Below are positions 23,304 to 33,773 of a stretch of DNA of 64,000 bases, one piece after another. This DNA is from Brachynemurus nebulosus (lineage: Eukaryota > Arthropoda > Insecta > Neuroptera > Myrmeleontidae), in NCBI GenBank assembly GCA_035578155.1, contig JAPWDM010000002.1, positions 41,252,811 to 41,316,810 on the forward strand, written 5' to 3'. How positions within the stretch are numbered: position 1 is the stretch's first letter; each line of letters begins with the position of its first letter. A program made the translations under genes and the position numbers. The notes beneath the pieces are model-generated. The model was given only the letters and a program-made list of their open reading frames with translations, made no database searches and had not been told where the DNA came from.

Positions 23304-24110
23304 CACGGAGAGAAAATTCATAGAAAAATTACTGTGCTCATCACTATAATCGACGTGTAAAAGGCGAATATATTCAATTTTGTACGGTAAAAATATAAAA
23401 ATTATAATTAATCATAGAAAATTTAAAGGGTAGAATGTTCTTTCCGTAATATTAGCTCCGTAAAATTTGTAAAACAGCACAGTAAAAAGTTCCATTCCTG
23501 ACAAAAAAAATATTTTTTAATTCTTTTTCTTACAAAAATTACAATGCTGTCTTATAATATTTCAAATGCTATCTGCTAATAGTAGAAAGAAAGAAAGAGT
23601 AGGTATCACCGCTGTCACATAGCGAGGCAGGCTGCAGAAGGTATCAACACAATCATACATGAAGGTCACATAGTCAGGCTGGTGTGGCAAGTGACATAGC
23701 CAGGCTGGTCACTGTCGGTGTGGTGTTGTGTGTAAATAGTACTCATTAGAATGTCTTACAGGACGGCCACCGTTTAATTCATCATTTTGTTACTTCACTA
23801 TATTCAGTATTAGAATATATTGTTGCCAATCATTTTGTATGTATCATAAAAAATCGAAGGTCGGGAAAGATCGATTGTTCCTCAGTGTGTACAGCCCAAG
23901 CAACATAAGGTTAGCACATTAAATTTTACCATGCTAGCACAATAATTTTTATGAAGCCATGACTAATACTTTTTACGTTTCAATTTAATAATATTTACAT
24001 GATCGTAAAATATTTTTTACTTTGGTCGTCGATCGCGCACGCATTATAAGAGAGCATGGTAATTTTTCTGAAATTTTATCTACAAAAATTATATGATTTT
24101 TCTCTCCGTG
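23304..24110 (+). mobile_element. Complete CACGGAGAG-tipped TIR element
   Basis: The left tip is CACGGAGAGAAAATTCATA. The right tip reversed is CACGGAGAGAAAAATCATA. TA stands directly outside both ends (23,302-23,303 and 24,111-24,112), consistent with a TA target duplication of a Tc1/mariner- or PIF-like transposase. The 807-bp interior is shared with 19,046-19,695 and includes a GAAAG microsatellite, two or three copies of ACATAG(C/T)CAGGCTGGT, and GTCGTCGATCGCGCACGC. There is no transposase frame. Confidence 0.88.
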
Positions 24111-24787
24111 TAGTAGTCCTTAATGCTTGATTCTGGTAAAATTAAAAAAATGTACTACGAAAATTTATAATTCCTTTTCAGTTTCACCATTCCTATTATT
24201 TTGTTTACTATTTTTAGAACCCTAAAAAATTTAGCGGACTGGATGACGTCATCAAATAAAAAAAAATCCTTTTTTTCTCAAAGCGAGCGTTATGGAAGTG
24301 ATTTAAATTAAGGGTAATTTCGGTGTGATTTTGTTAGTTTTGCAATTAAAATAATAAAATTCCTTTTGAGAAATATGATTGATTCGACAGTAGTAGGTAC
24401 TTATTTATTCTAATGGTTATACATGTTTAAGTTTCGTAACAATAAAAAGAACGACTTCAAAAACCTATAACTCGATTCAAATTGTCGGTTTTAAGTCGTT
24501 AAATAATTTTAATGAACTTAATAATGTCATCAAATAATTTTCGAGAAATTATTATCGCTATCGGGGGGGGGGGGAGAGCGAAGACGTTTAGAATTATTAT
24601 TATGTTTCCTCTAAGGTAAATCGTGTGTGGAGTTTAAAGAGGCTTCTAGCTTATAAATTCGATATTTTTAAGTGATGTAGAAAGGGAAAGAAGATAAAAG
24701 AATAGAACCCAATTGGCAGATTAAGAAAACAAATTTCTCGATTGAATCTATTTCTTATCAGGAGAAAAGAACTTTGGTGTTCTAATG
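24111..24787. other. AT-rich sequence with a G homopolymer
   Basis: A G run of about 10 or more bases lies at about 24,564-24,573. No gene or element boundary was recognised. Confidence 0.5.
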
Positions 24788-24959
24788 CAGTGATTCTCAA
24801 AGTGGGGATCGCGACCTCCAAGGGGGTCCCGATACTAATTAAGGGGATCGCAGAAACAATTGATTACATATTTCCTACCTATTTCTACAAATTTTGGGGA
24901 TCTTATAAAATTTTTAGATCCAAAGCGGGGTCGCTGATCAAATAGTTTGAGAACCACTG
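24788..24959. mobile_element. 172-bp hAT MITE (CAGTGATTCTCAAAGT tips)
   Basis: The left tip is CAGTGATTCTCAAAGTGGGG. The right tip reversed is CAGTGGTTCTCAAACTATTT. The CAGTGNTTCTCAAA(C/G)T signature is a well-known hAT TIR class. Flanking octamers TTCTAATG and TCCTAATC differ at two positions, consistent with an aged 8-bp duplication. The body contains GATCGCGACC and paired GGGGATC words. The 67-residue frame crossing it is not a gene. Confidence 0.88.
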
Positions 24960-25754
24960 TCCTAATCTAGTCATTAAGATAGATAAATGAGGCTTTTACT
25001 ACTTCCAGAAAAGCAGTAAATTAGTAGGTACTTTTTTCATAATTTCATCTTTTTTCAAAATTTTTAGGTCATTAATGCCAAACGTTAGTAACGAATATAT
25101 AAGTTGATTTGCATTTGAAAAATCATTTCTTACTTTTTTCCCTTTGACGTTTCCAAGCATAATTCGTACCTTATTACATGGCTTGATATGCATATGCAAT
25201 GCACATATTCTGTTCGTTAAAGACAGTTTTCGTTCTCATCACACGATAATGATAACGCTGATGGCTTTGTAATGTAAGAAAAGAAGGTGCCCCTGTGTGT
25301 ACCTATATGGTAGGGTGAGACTTACCTATTCACATGTAGGTATAACATAGGTAAATATAGGTACATATATAAGGACAGATCTACATACGATGCAATACGA
25401 TGGTGATACGGACAGCCGTATAGAGTCGTATACGTGGCCGTGTATGTCTTCTTATTTCCATCCAACTCACTACACGGCGAACGAAACGAAGAAACCTTAC
25501 CGTTTATGAAAAAACAGAAATTCGTTTTATTAAAGTGTATTTCAGTTATGATGTTCCAGGAAGTGGTTTTTTCAATTTGAAATATTTTCGTGTCAAAGAC
25601 GTACCAACACGGATAGCTGAATGAATTGTTCGGATGGGTAGGCAATAATTTCTGAACTATAAAAATCAAATGGATGATAGTTTTGGATAAAAAAAAATTT
25701 TAATACATCTTTTAGTCAGTTTGTTGCGCTTTTCTCTCAAGGGATTGTATACCG
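24960..25754. other. AT-rich sequence without recognised features
   Basis: The minus-strand frame at 25,322-25,669 (115 residues) is the longest here. It has no recognisable domain and starts in sequence of no special character. I do not call it as a gene. Confidence 0.45.
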
Positions 25755-25965
25755 CTGCAGCGGGCGAAATGAAAACAAGTTTTCGACTTTTTTCAACAGC
25801 AAAAAAAATTATTATTTAAAATTTGTTAACAATATCGATTAGTATTGTTTTTGAAACTAGCGGAGGACTACAGTTTTATTCTAGGAGCACCATTTTTGGA
25901 CATCATTTGCGGTGGATCGAGAACGGTTCATCTGAAATCAGAATTTCAAAAAAATTTCATTAGTA
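25755..25965 (+). repeat. Dispersed repeat, copy 2
   Basis: Diverged second copy of the repeat at 21,740-21,995 in the same orientation. See that entry for shared words. Confidence 0.7.
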
Positions 25966-26389
25966 TATTTGATTGTATAATCATTGAAGAAAAAATTGGT
26001 TAAAATTTAAATTAAAAAAAAAATGTATTCAAGTTTCGATTTTTTTGCTCTAAAAATAATGGGTCTCACACAATCAATGAAATATGAAATAAGAAATAAG
26101 GAGTGTCGCCATCCAGTGACGTTGAATGGAACTTTAACATAACTGCTCATAGGAATCTGTAGGTATTTTTGTACATCAAAATTCATGAGAATATAACGTT
26201 CGTGATGACTTTTATTGTCATTTACAATTTTTTATGACTTACTAATTTGAGGCTATAAAAATAACTTTTTTTAGATTCAGTCTTATCGCAGTATTTCTGA
26301 ATTATAATAAATTATAAAGTGTGAATAAAATACATTATTTATCTTCTGTTTAAGAATTTATTTCATAATAGACATTTGTTCTAATAATG

Positions 26390-26612
26390 GGTGCCTAACT
26401 TCTAGTGTTAATAATTTTGCAAAAGAAAAACATTAATAAATTAAAAATTTTAGGTTATATTTTCTTAAAAACATATTCATTGGATTAAAAAATAACTTGC
26501 TTTCATGCTTATTAAGGAAACAAAATGGGTGTTTAATTTATTTATCAATTTTTATAAGCCAGTTTAATTACACACCAACAAAAAGTGTTCCGGTATAGGG
26601 GCTTTTACGTTA
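26390..26612 (+). mobile_element. Truncated copy of the GTTCCGGTATAGGGGC element
   Basis: Matches the right half of the element at 9,266-9,839, including AACTTCTAGTGT, GAAAAACATTAATAAAT, GGATTAAAAAA, TCATGCTTATTAA, GGGTGTTTA and the tip TATAGGGGCTTTTACGTTA. The left half and left tip are absent. Confidence 0.85.
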
Positions 26613-26809
26613 AATATAATATAAAAACATTTTAATATAATATTAAGTGCAACTGAGGTATGCTACATAATATTATGCACGAGTAAGAAAGTGAAGTGCA
26701 TAATTGCCTGTGTGTAATATGCCTTACAACCCGTTAGCAACGTACTACTCCGTTATCTATGACTAATATGAAATTCACAATAAGTTATATACATTGGGTA
26801 TGAATATAA

Positions 26810-27273
26810 TAGGGGGGGGCAAAATGGGGTACCCTAAAAATGTGGTAAAACTTTTATATTTTCAAATTTGATAATATTGAAAACCAAATAAATATATTAT
26901 AATATATTATAAAATATATTATAACATATCAACATTTACAAAAAATATTGATAATATAACTTTATGTAGTAACAATTACTAAAAAAATTATTATTTTTTG
27001 CCTCTGCATCTACTACTAATATAAATGGTGATTCGTTTTACGTAAATTACTCCTAAAAAAATATTATTATTTAGTAGCTTCGTTTTCTTATGAATATATT
27101 TATAATCTTACATTATTAAGGGGTACCCCATTTTGCCCGCAAAAAATTTTTTTTCTTACGGCAGCTCGAAATTTGATTATTTTACTTTAATTACGACTGA
27201 AAATAATAAGATTCACAATATTTCAGTCCTTAAAATCATAACGATTTCTTAAGTACCCCGTTCCCCCCCCCTA
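26810..27273 (+). mobile_element. 464-bp TIR element with C/G-run tips, copy 1
   Basis: The left tip is TAGGGGGGGGCAAAATGGGG. The right tip reversed is TAGGGGGGGGGAACGGGGTA. A third GGGGTACCCCATTTTGCCC word lies inside at about 27,120-27,139, so one end is duplicated internally. A nearly identical copy lies in reverse at 30,467-30,937. The interior is AT-rich (TATTATAATATATTA) without coding capacity. Confidence 0.85.
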
Positions 27274-27599
27274 CATTAAAATTACATTATCTTTTCTTTT
27301 CTTTTTTGGATTAGATCAAAATCGAAAGTATCGAAAATATAATTATCGAAAATATAAATAGTCATCTTTCTGACGTCACTATTAGTATATTCAACATTTT
27401 TTAAACGACAAAATTGAGAATTTTGGGTTTGCAATCGATTAGTACGGGTTTTCGTGATTGCAATTTTCAGCGAAAGTCTTTAAGTGCAGATAACATTTTT
27501 GAATCGAAATTTGATACTTAGGTTAAAGATTATTGTCGTAGAGGAAATTAAGATTTAAAATTTTAGAATTAAAAATTGAAAGGTTTTTTTTATTTTAAC

Positions 27600-28573
27600 A
27601 CAGTGAAAAAAACACATTTCACATATCCAGAACGGTCCACTCAATTTTTTGTGTTATTTTAACACAAAGCATAGGTATGTGTCAAATCCATACACAAGAT
27701 TTATGTCAATGATTTAACACACAAGAGGACATACATTTTGCGTTAATTTTTCAGATTTATCAGAGTTTTGTTAAACTTTTTTTATTAAATATTTTACTTC
27801 CACTTAGATATTTGAAAATCGTCAAAAATTATAACGATTTTGTTCATATATTATTATAAATGAGACTCAAAGAACACAAAGTGAGTTAGTCCTTTGTAAA
27901 AATTCTTATTTGTTTCCATATATATGTACTAAAATATATATAATAAAAAAGATGAGAGTAGTTCTTATTATTAAACAAAACCGAAAAATTAAGTTTTTTC
28001 AGTTATTGGCGAATATAGTTTTATTAAACGTTTAAAAATGAAACAATTTTCTTACATTTTAAGGTTATTTTTTACAGATTCAGTTAAAAAAAATCATGTA
28101 AGCTTATGAGATTGTATATTATATAATGCAATCTCAAGTAAGCTTACATGATTTTTTGTAACTGAATCTGTAACAAAATAACCTTAAAATGTAAGAAAAT
28201 TGTTTCATTTTTAAACGTTTAATAAAACTATATTCGTCAATAACTGAAAAAATTTTTTCGGTTTTGTTTAATAATAAGAACTACTCTCATCTTTTTTATT
28301 ATATATATTTTGGTAGATATACCTACTCGTATATTCTAATGTAAGTTAGGTACTTATAGGATTCTTTTGCTCTACGAAAATATTGTGTTACTTCCTTGCT
28401 GTTCAAAACAGGTTAACATTTTTATTCTGTTAAATCGAAATTTGTGTTAATATTTTCATTTAACACAAACACGAAATGTTACATTAACGCAGGGTTGTGT
28501 TACCTGTTTAATAAAAATTGTAACCATTGGTTTTTTTTTTTTTTACGCAGAACAAAAATTTTTTTAATGTGAA
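27600..28573. mobile_element. Element with GTGTTA/TAACAC repeats and CACA-TGAAAAAAA tips
   Basis: The left end CACAGTGAAAAAAACACATT and the reversed right end CACATTAAAAAAATTTTTGT are similar. Both flanks contain many GTGTTA or TAACAC words (27,595-27,735 and 28,385-28,515). The middle is occupied by a separate palindrome (27,923-28,320). The subterminal word clusters suggest a DNA-transposon remnant of an unassigned group. Boundaries are approximate. Confidence 0.5.
27923..28320. mobile_element. 398-bp nearly perfect palindrome (hairpin MITE)
   Basis: Two arms of about 195 bp pair around an axis near 28,121. Examples are ATGAGAGTAGTTCTTATTAT at about 27,952 and its complement at about 28,272-28,291, and CATGTAAGCTTA at about 28,095 with TAAGCTTACATG at about 28,140. 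Only a handful of differences are visible over the full arm. There is no coding capacity. The high arm identity implies recent formation or gene conversion between arms. Confidence 0.92.
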
Positions 28574-28784
28574 GGAATTATTTTTGTGGGTATGCATAAT
28601 TGATAATTAACGTAAACCTCGTTTTTATTTCGCTTTCGCATATCCTCCACGAACATTGTGACTAAGTTAAATATATACAACACTCATACACACGCTCACA
28701 CACATATACACAAATAAATGAATAGACGAGAGACGAGAGCTCGAATGAGAACAGAATGAATACACAGGGCAATTATAATTCTGT

Positions 28785-29030
28785 ATGATATACGTCACAC
28801 ATTCATTGGGGACGTGGCGGGTGCCGGGAAGGACGCATGCATCGTGGAGTGGGGGGGTTCGCCGTCGAACTCATCCGCCATGTTGTATACGCCCTCGCGT
28901 CCCAAAGCCACGCCTGTATTTGTGTCTCTATCACATCTACATAATGTACAATGGTGCAGTTCTGCTTACTTCGATCGCGGGTCTGCTTCACTCGACACGA
29001 CCGTCTACGTGGTCGTCGACTACTAACTAA
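28785..29030. other. GC-rich island of unknown nature
   Basis: About 240 bp with many CpG (GGGGACGTGGCGGGTGCC, TCGCCGTCGAACTC, ACGCCCTCGCGTCCC) stands out from AT-rich flanks. Open frames of 62-81 residues overlap on both strands, which GC-rich sequence gives by chance. None shows a recognised domain. It could be a gene's untranslated or regulatory exon, a CpG-preserving promoter, or a repeat fragment. No second copy was seen in the window. Confidence 0.4.
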
Positions 29031-29920
29031 TATTGCTACTTCAAATTCATCTTAAACTTACATTTTACTCACTAGTTACTCAAACTTTTTTACTCATTCG
29101 TAGCGGATCTTGCTCACTGGGTACCTATCTATGTGTGTGTAATATCAGTATGAGTCGTCTATATAATATTGTGTATCTTATATGTTTTAATGTTGTATTC
29201 GTTTGTAGTATTTGTAACTGGAAGTTTAGCTGTGCGAAAATAATTTTAATAGATTGTTCAGTTTGAAAATATTTCGTTGGATATAAATTTCAAAATAATT
29301 TATTTTCTTTACCAATTATATTATTGAGCTATTGCAATCATGTAATTCAATTTTGAAGTAAAATATAATTTATTGGCAATCTGCGTTACAAACATGTTCT
29401 GTCACTTGCATCATTATACTTAATAGTATTTAATTACATCTCCCCAAATATAAAATTTTTATAATTACCTATGTATTTAAAATTTTATCAAAAATTTTTA
29501 AAAATAATAAGTAATAAATTTTTGATGACTGTCAATAAAATTATTGACAAATAAATTGACATAAAAATAATACCTAATAATAATAGGGTTTAATGTCCAC
29601 TTTATCCACACTCCTTGTCTATAACAAATTCCACCCGTGTCATTATTTATTGTTTTATTTGCACAATTTGCACTACACCTTTGATGTGGGTGGAAAACAA
29701 CGGAAGCTATGGAAGCGGTAAGTGTATAGGTCTGTCACTCAATTTTTCCCAAGAATATTCAACGGGAATTGTGAATAAAAGAGGAATCTGAACCTTGATC
29801 AGTCCCAATAAATTACGTATGAAAAAAAATTTCTGAGTCTCTGCTTCCATCGATTTCTTTTGGTTTCCTAAATTGAGAGTATAATTTTTGCCTTTATGAA
29901 GTTGACTATCCTCAGAAAGG
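29031..29920. other. AT-rich sequence without recognised features
   Basis: The 77-residue frame at 29,033-29,266 has no recognised motif. Nothing else is supported. Confidence 0.45.
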
Positions 29921-29928
29921 GCTGGAAT

Positions 29929-30382
29929 TAGTGATAAGAAAAATTAGTCTTGGTCTTGCAGTCTTGCCTTGGTCTTGCATTTTTTGCAAGATCATGGCCA
30001 AGACCAAGACTATGTATACCAAGAGCAAGACCAAGACCAAGACTATAAGTATGGCTGCAAGACCAATACCAAGACTCAAGTGAGCAAGACCAACACAAAA
30101 GCAAGACTGTTGCTAAACTATTTAAATAGTTTGAAAGTATAATTATTACCGTAAAGAGAGAAAATTCTGATTTTAGAAGGAAAAAATTCGGTAATAAAAA
30201 AATGCAAGAAAGTGCAAGATTTTTTAGCAATACTAAGACCAAGGCTGCATTTTGCAAGACCAAGACCAAGACCAAGACTCAAACTGCTCTAGCAAGACCA
30301 AGACCAAGATTATTAATGCAAGAACAAGACCAAGTCCAAGACTGCCAAGTCTTGGTCTTGGTTTTGCATTTGCTCATCACTA
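29929..30382. mobile_element. 454-bp hAT-like element made of CAAGAC/CTTGGT hexamers, exact 8-bp target duplication
   Basis: The left tip TAGTGATAAG and reversed right tip TAGTGATGAGCAAATGC match. Exact octamers GCTGGAAT flank the element at 29,921-29,928 and 30,383-30,390, the duplication length of hAT transposition. The body is packed with CCAAGA / TCTTGG units, in reverse sense near the ends and forward sense inside, around a hexamer-free AT-rich core (about 30,110-30,200). Leu-Val-rich and Lys-Thr-rich frames of 66-115 residues are products of the hexamer and not proteins of known type. Confidence 0.93.
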
Positions 30383-30466
30383 GCTGGAATGATCCCTTTT
30401 GATATTTTTGTCTCTTGGTTTTAAAATCTATGTTTCGATTCTTTTCAGTCTTGATAACAATATGTG

Positions 30467-30937
30467 TAGGGGAGGGGGGGGGGGCAAAACGGAGTACTTA
30501 AGAAACCGTTATGATTTTGAGGACTGAAATATGCTGAATTTTATTATTTTTAGTCGTAATTAAAGTAAAATAATCAAATTTCTGGCTGCCCTACGAAAAA
30601 AATTTTTTTTTGCGGGCAAAATGGGGTGCCCCTTAATAATGTAAGATTATAAATATATTCACAAGAAAACGAAGCTACTAAATAATAATATTTTTTTGGG
30701 AGTAATTTACGTAAAACGAATCACCATTTATATTAGTAGGTAGTGGATGCAGAGACGAAAAATAATTATTTTTTTAATAATTCTTACTACATAAAGTTAT
30801 ATTATCAATATTTTTTGTAAATATTGATATATTATAATATATTTATAATATATTATATATTTATTTGGTTTTCAATATTATCAAATTTGAAAATATAAAA
30901 ATTTTTTGGGTAGGTACCCCATTTTGCCCCCCCCCTA
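30467..30937 (-). mobile_element. TIR element with C/G-run tips, copy 2 (reversed)
   Basis: Reverse-oriented relative of 26,810-27,273, matching throughout: GGCAAAACGGAGTACTTAAG, AACCGTTATGATTTTGAGGA, GCGGGCAAAATGGGGTGCCC, CACAAGAAAACGAAGCTACT and the tip GTACCCCATTTTGCCCC. An extra partial tip, CCCGTTTTGCCCCCCTTCCC, follows at 30,938-30,957. Together with copy 1 it forms a 4.1-kb inverted-repeat pair enclosing three other elements. Confidence 0.85.
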
Positions 30938-31946
30938 CCCGTTTTGCCCCCCTTCCCCATATTAATTGTTTTTAAAAAAATATTGTATGTGTGGGGTTTT
31001 CGGTGTTCCATTTAAGAATTAGGTTACTGGATTTTTCTATCGCAAAACTATCAATTGTGTTACTTTAACTTAATCATAACTGAAATTAGAATAAATCACT
31101 TCTTGGTAAACTTTTGCTTTCTCGCTCAATAATTCTAGGTACATAAACAAGATCAACCCAATTAGTCAAATTAAGTGAAATCAAAAAAATTTTCATTAGA
31201 AATAAAATCTCGTTATTTAAATAGTAGGCTATTGACTATGTAGTTGAATAAGGAACTAATTCGTAACAGGTGTTTTATTGTTTCATATGTTCAATTGTAC
31301 CCCAAAGATGATAAATTCACAAAGTGCTATTAAATTTAGGCGTGCGTTTTTACGAACGGCGTAAACTTATCGACGCTTATGTTTTTTAACTATAACTCCA
31401 AAACTATGCATTTGTCGTAAATACACATGATATGATTTTTTGTAGAAAATTAAATTTCCTATCGAAATGGCACTTTATGAACTCAAAAAACTTTTTTCTC
31501 AACAAAATAAGTCAAAAAAACTATTTAAAGAAAAGCTTAAATTTTTCAATTTTTCTTTTTTTTTAAATTTTTGAGTAGTACTTTTTTCTGAGTGAATTTA
31601 GGGATAGGGATTGGTTCACAAAAAAGAAAGCTGATGTAATTCCCGTCAGAATGGTGACCGATAAAACTACTTTCGATAACAACCGGCTGAGATACAGTCG
31701 TTCAAAGTTACCTACTTTTTTACAATTTTATTACTTTTGACTTTTATACCATGTTATTTGTAATTTTTACACGCAAACATTATTTTTATTGAGTACAAAA
31801 ATTATTTCTGCTTTATCAGAGGTAACGATAAAATTATTTGCTAAAAATTTTGATATTCATAGGATCTTAGGTATAAAAAGAAACTTTAATATTGTACTAA
31901 ATTACAGTTCTATTTTAAAAAAAAAAATTAAATGTACCTATTATAT

Positions 31947-32425
31947 TTATCCCATAATGTTTTCAAATTCAATATCAATATCTTCATCAACATCGTTTTG
32001 GACATCTCCTTCTGTAATTTCTGGAACATCCGCATTTTCACAATTTTCTGGAACATCCGCATTTTCGCAAATAAATTCTTTGCAGCTAATTCCTAATTTT
32101 CTACAGCTGCAATTTCCGTGACAACCTTTTATACACCCGCAAGCTATTTGTTCCAGTAAATTCTGCAGTGCAGGAGGTTTTGTTGTTTTAATTGGCACTA
32201 ATCCATTTTTAGATTTTTTCCAACCCGACTCTAATGGATTTAAAATATTTCCTTCCCATTGTTGAATTTGATGGTACGTCCTTAAACCGTGATATTTAGT
32301 AGCATCAGAAGTTAGTGGGAAATTGGTTAGAGAAAATTTTGTGCTTTTTGATAATTTTTGAAAAAGTTGTAACCGAGAACTACCTAAACTGTTGGCCTTA
32401 ATGCCATAAAGAGAAATTACGATTT
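31947..32425 (-). pseudogene. C-terminal fragment of a multicopy insect CXC (TSO1-like) cysteine-rich protein, left copy
   Basis: The minus-strand frame is open from just after a TAA at about 32,426 to a stop at 31,947, about 159 codons, and has no credible start of its own. Reading from the N-side it contains LYG, then NFPLTSDATKYHGLRTYHQI, then QQWEG, NPLESGWKK and PPALQNLLEQI. A cysteine array CGCIKGCHGNCSCRKLGISC follows, then an acidic tail ending EFENIMG. The order TSDA-H-LR-Y-QIQ-W-G / NPLE-GW / PPA-LL / CXC array is that of a large uncharacterised, transposon-associated insect protein family known to me only by pattern. The second half of the Cys array is lost: CKEF-ICENADVPEN replaces the CSMFCKEC block of the other copy, and a 9-residue ENADVPE unit is duplicated. 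It is a broken gene remnant; molecular role unknown. Confidence 0.75.
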
Positions 32426-32430
32426 AATTC

Positions 32431-32609
32431 TATTACGAAAAATGCGGCTGTAGAAAATTATAGGAATTAGCTGCTCCATGTTCTGCAAAGAATGTATGGG
32501 CCTGAATTGTGAAAATGCGGATGTTCCAGAAATGACAGAAGAGGATGTCCAAAACGATGTTGATGAAGATATTGATATTGAATTTGAAAACATTATGGGA
32601 AAAATATAA
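32431..32609 (+). pseudogene. CXC cysteine-rich protein fragment, right (opposed) copy
   Basis: The plus-strand remnant begins at CGCRKL (32,443). A 2-bp insertion (TA in TTATAGGAATT at about 32,450) then shifts the frame before GISCSMFCKECMGLNCENAD, and the acidic tail runs to EFENIMGKI and a TAA at 32,607-32,609. Compared with the left copy it keeps the fuller Cys array (C-S-M-F-C-K-E-C) but lacks everything upstream. The two copies point away from each other about an axis at about 32,428. It is non-functional as it stands. Confidence 0.72.
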
Positions 32610-33342
32610 TAGGTACACGAAGCTTTTAAAAAAAATTAGAACTATAAATTAGTACAACATTAAAGTTTTTTTTTATTCCTAACATCATATGAATATCAAA
32701 ATTTTATCGTTACGACTTTTATCGTTACCTCTGGTAAAGCAGAAATAATGTTTATACTCAATAAAAATAATTTTTTTGTGTAAAAATTACAAATAATATG
32801 GTATAAAAGTCCAAAGAAATAAAATTGTAAAAAAGTAGGTAAATTTGAACGACTGTATCTCAGCCGGTTTTTATCGAAAATATTTTGATCGGTCACCATT
32901 CTGACGAGAATTACATCAGCTTTCTTTTTTGTGAACCAATCCCTATACCTAAATTTACTCAGAAAAAAGTACTACTCAAAAATTAAAAAAAAAGAAAAAT
33001 TGAAAAATTTGAGCTTTTTTTTTAAATAATTGTTTTGACTTATTTTGTTGAGAGCATAAGCTTTTTTAGTTCATAAAGGGCCATTTCGATAGGAAATTTA
33101 ATTCTCTACAAAAAATCATATTATGTGTATTTACGACAAATGTATAGTTTTTGAGTTATAGTTAAAAAACGTAAGCGTCGATAAGTTTACGCCGTTCGTA
33201 AAAACGCACGCCTAAATTTAATAGCACTTTGTGAATTTATCACCTTTGGGGTACAACTGAACATATGAAACAATAAAACACCTGTTACAAATTAGTTCCT
33301 TTTCCCCCTGTTTTTTTGTACATAGTCAATAGCCTATAGTGT

Positions 33343-33773
33343 CTCTCACTTATAGTGACAATTTTAACAGCACGTTATCTATATCAAAGTTCACTATAAC
33401 AATGAATATAAAACGAATTTTTTGTCGTTATGGATTGTTGTCAGGGTGTTTTTGATCGAAGCAATAAAATTTTGTTAACTTTAAAGATTAAAGTTTGATA
33501 ATCTTTTTTAAATTTGTTATTGGTTTTCAGTGTACGTACTTCATTCTTTTATAGCTTTCTCATACGACAGTTTTCGTACTGTAGCCGTTTCAAGTGTTGG
33601 AGGTAATAAGTAGCTACTGACATCTACATGCAACTACAAGTACTTGTTCGATGAATGTGTACACATTTGTAGAATGGTATCGTTCAGCTTCGGTCGTAAA
33701 ATAAACTTTTTTAGTATGTACAAATTTTTTACACGTACTGTATGTAAAAATGTATGGTTTTCAATGTTTGAAT
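33343..33773. other. Possible pogo-like end fragment
   Basis: The words CTCACTTATAGTGACAATTT and AAGTTCACTATAACAATGAA with GTCGTTATGG at about 33,355-33,432 recall CACTATAACG-type ends of pogo/Tigger-like transposons. No partner end was found, so this is only a possible fragment. Confidence 0.25.

Larger units (their letters stand above)
31224..33342. mobile_element. 2.1-kb inverted duplication carrying CXC-protein fragments
   Basis: Arms of roughly 0.9 kb (31,224-32,126 and 32,431-33,342) pair in reverse, beginning with TAGGCTATTGACTATGTA at each end. They continue through AACAGGTGTTTTATTG, AAATTTAGGCGTGCGTTTTT, GCGTAAACTTATCGACG-like, GGATAGGGATTGGTTCAC and the 3' end of a coding region. 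A 0.3-kb spacer (32,127-32,430) is the upstream part of that coding region. The structure is what remains when two opposed element copies, or one element with long TIRs and an internal deletion, collapse into a foldback. Confidence 0.88.

Noticed and set aside
25322..25669. 115-residue minus-strand frame as a gene
   Set aside because: No recognisable domain, no second copy and no upstream or splice context. Length is within what AT-rich sequence gives by chance.
29928..30275. Leu-Val-rich 115-residue frame with apparent membrane segments
   Set aside because: It is the translation of the CTTGGT hexamer array of the hAT-like element.
31947..32198. GTG at 32,198 as the start of an 83-residue Cys-rich protein
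   Set aside because: The same frame continues upstream for about 75 codons with family-like sequence (TSDATKYHGLR, NPLESGW), so this is an internal Val codon of a truncated gene.
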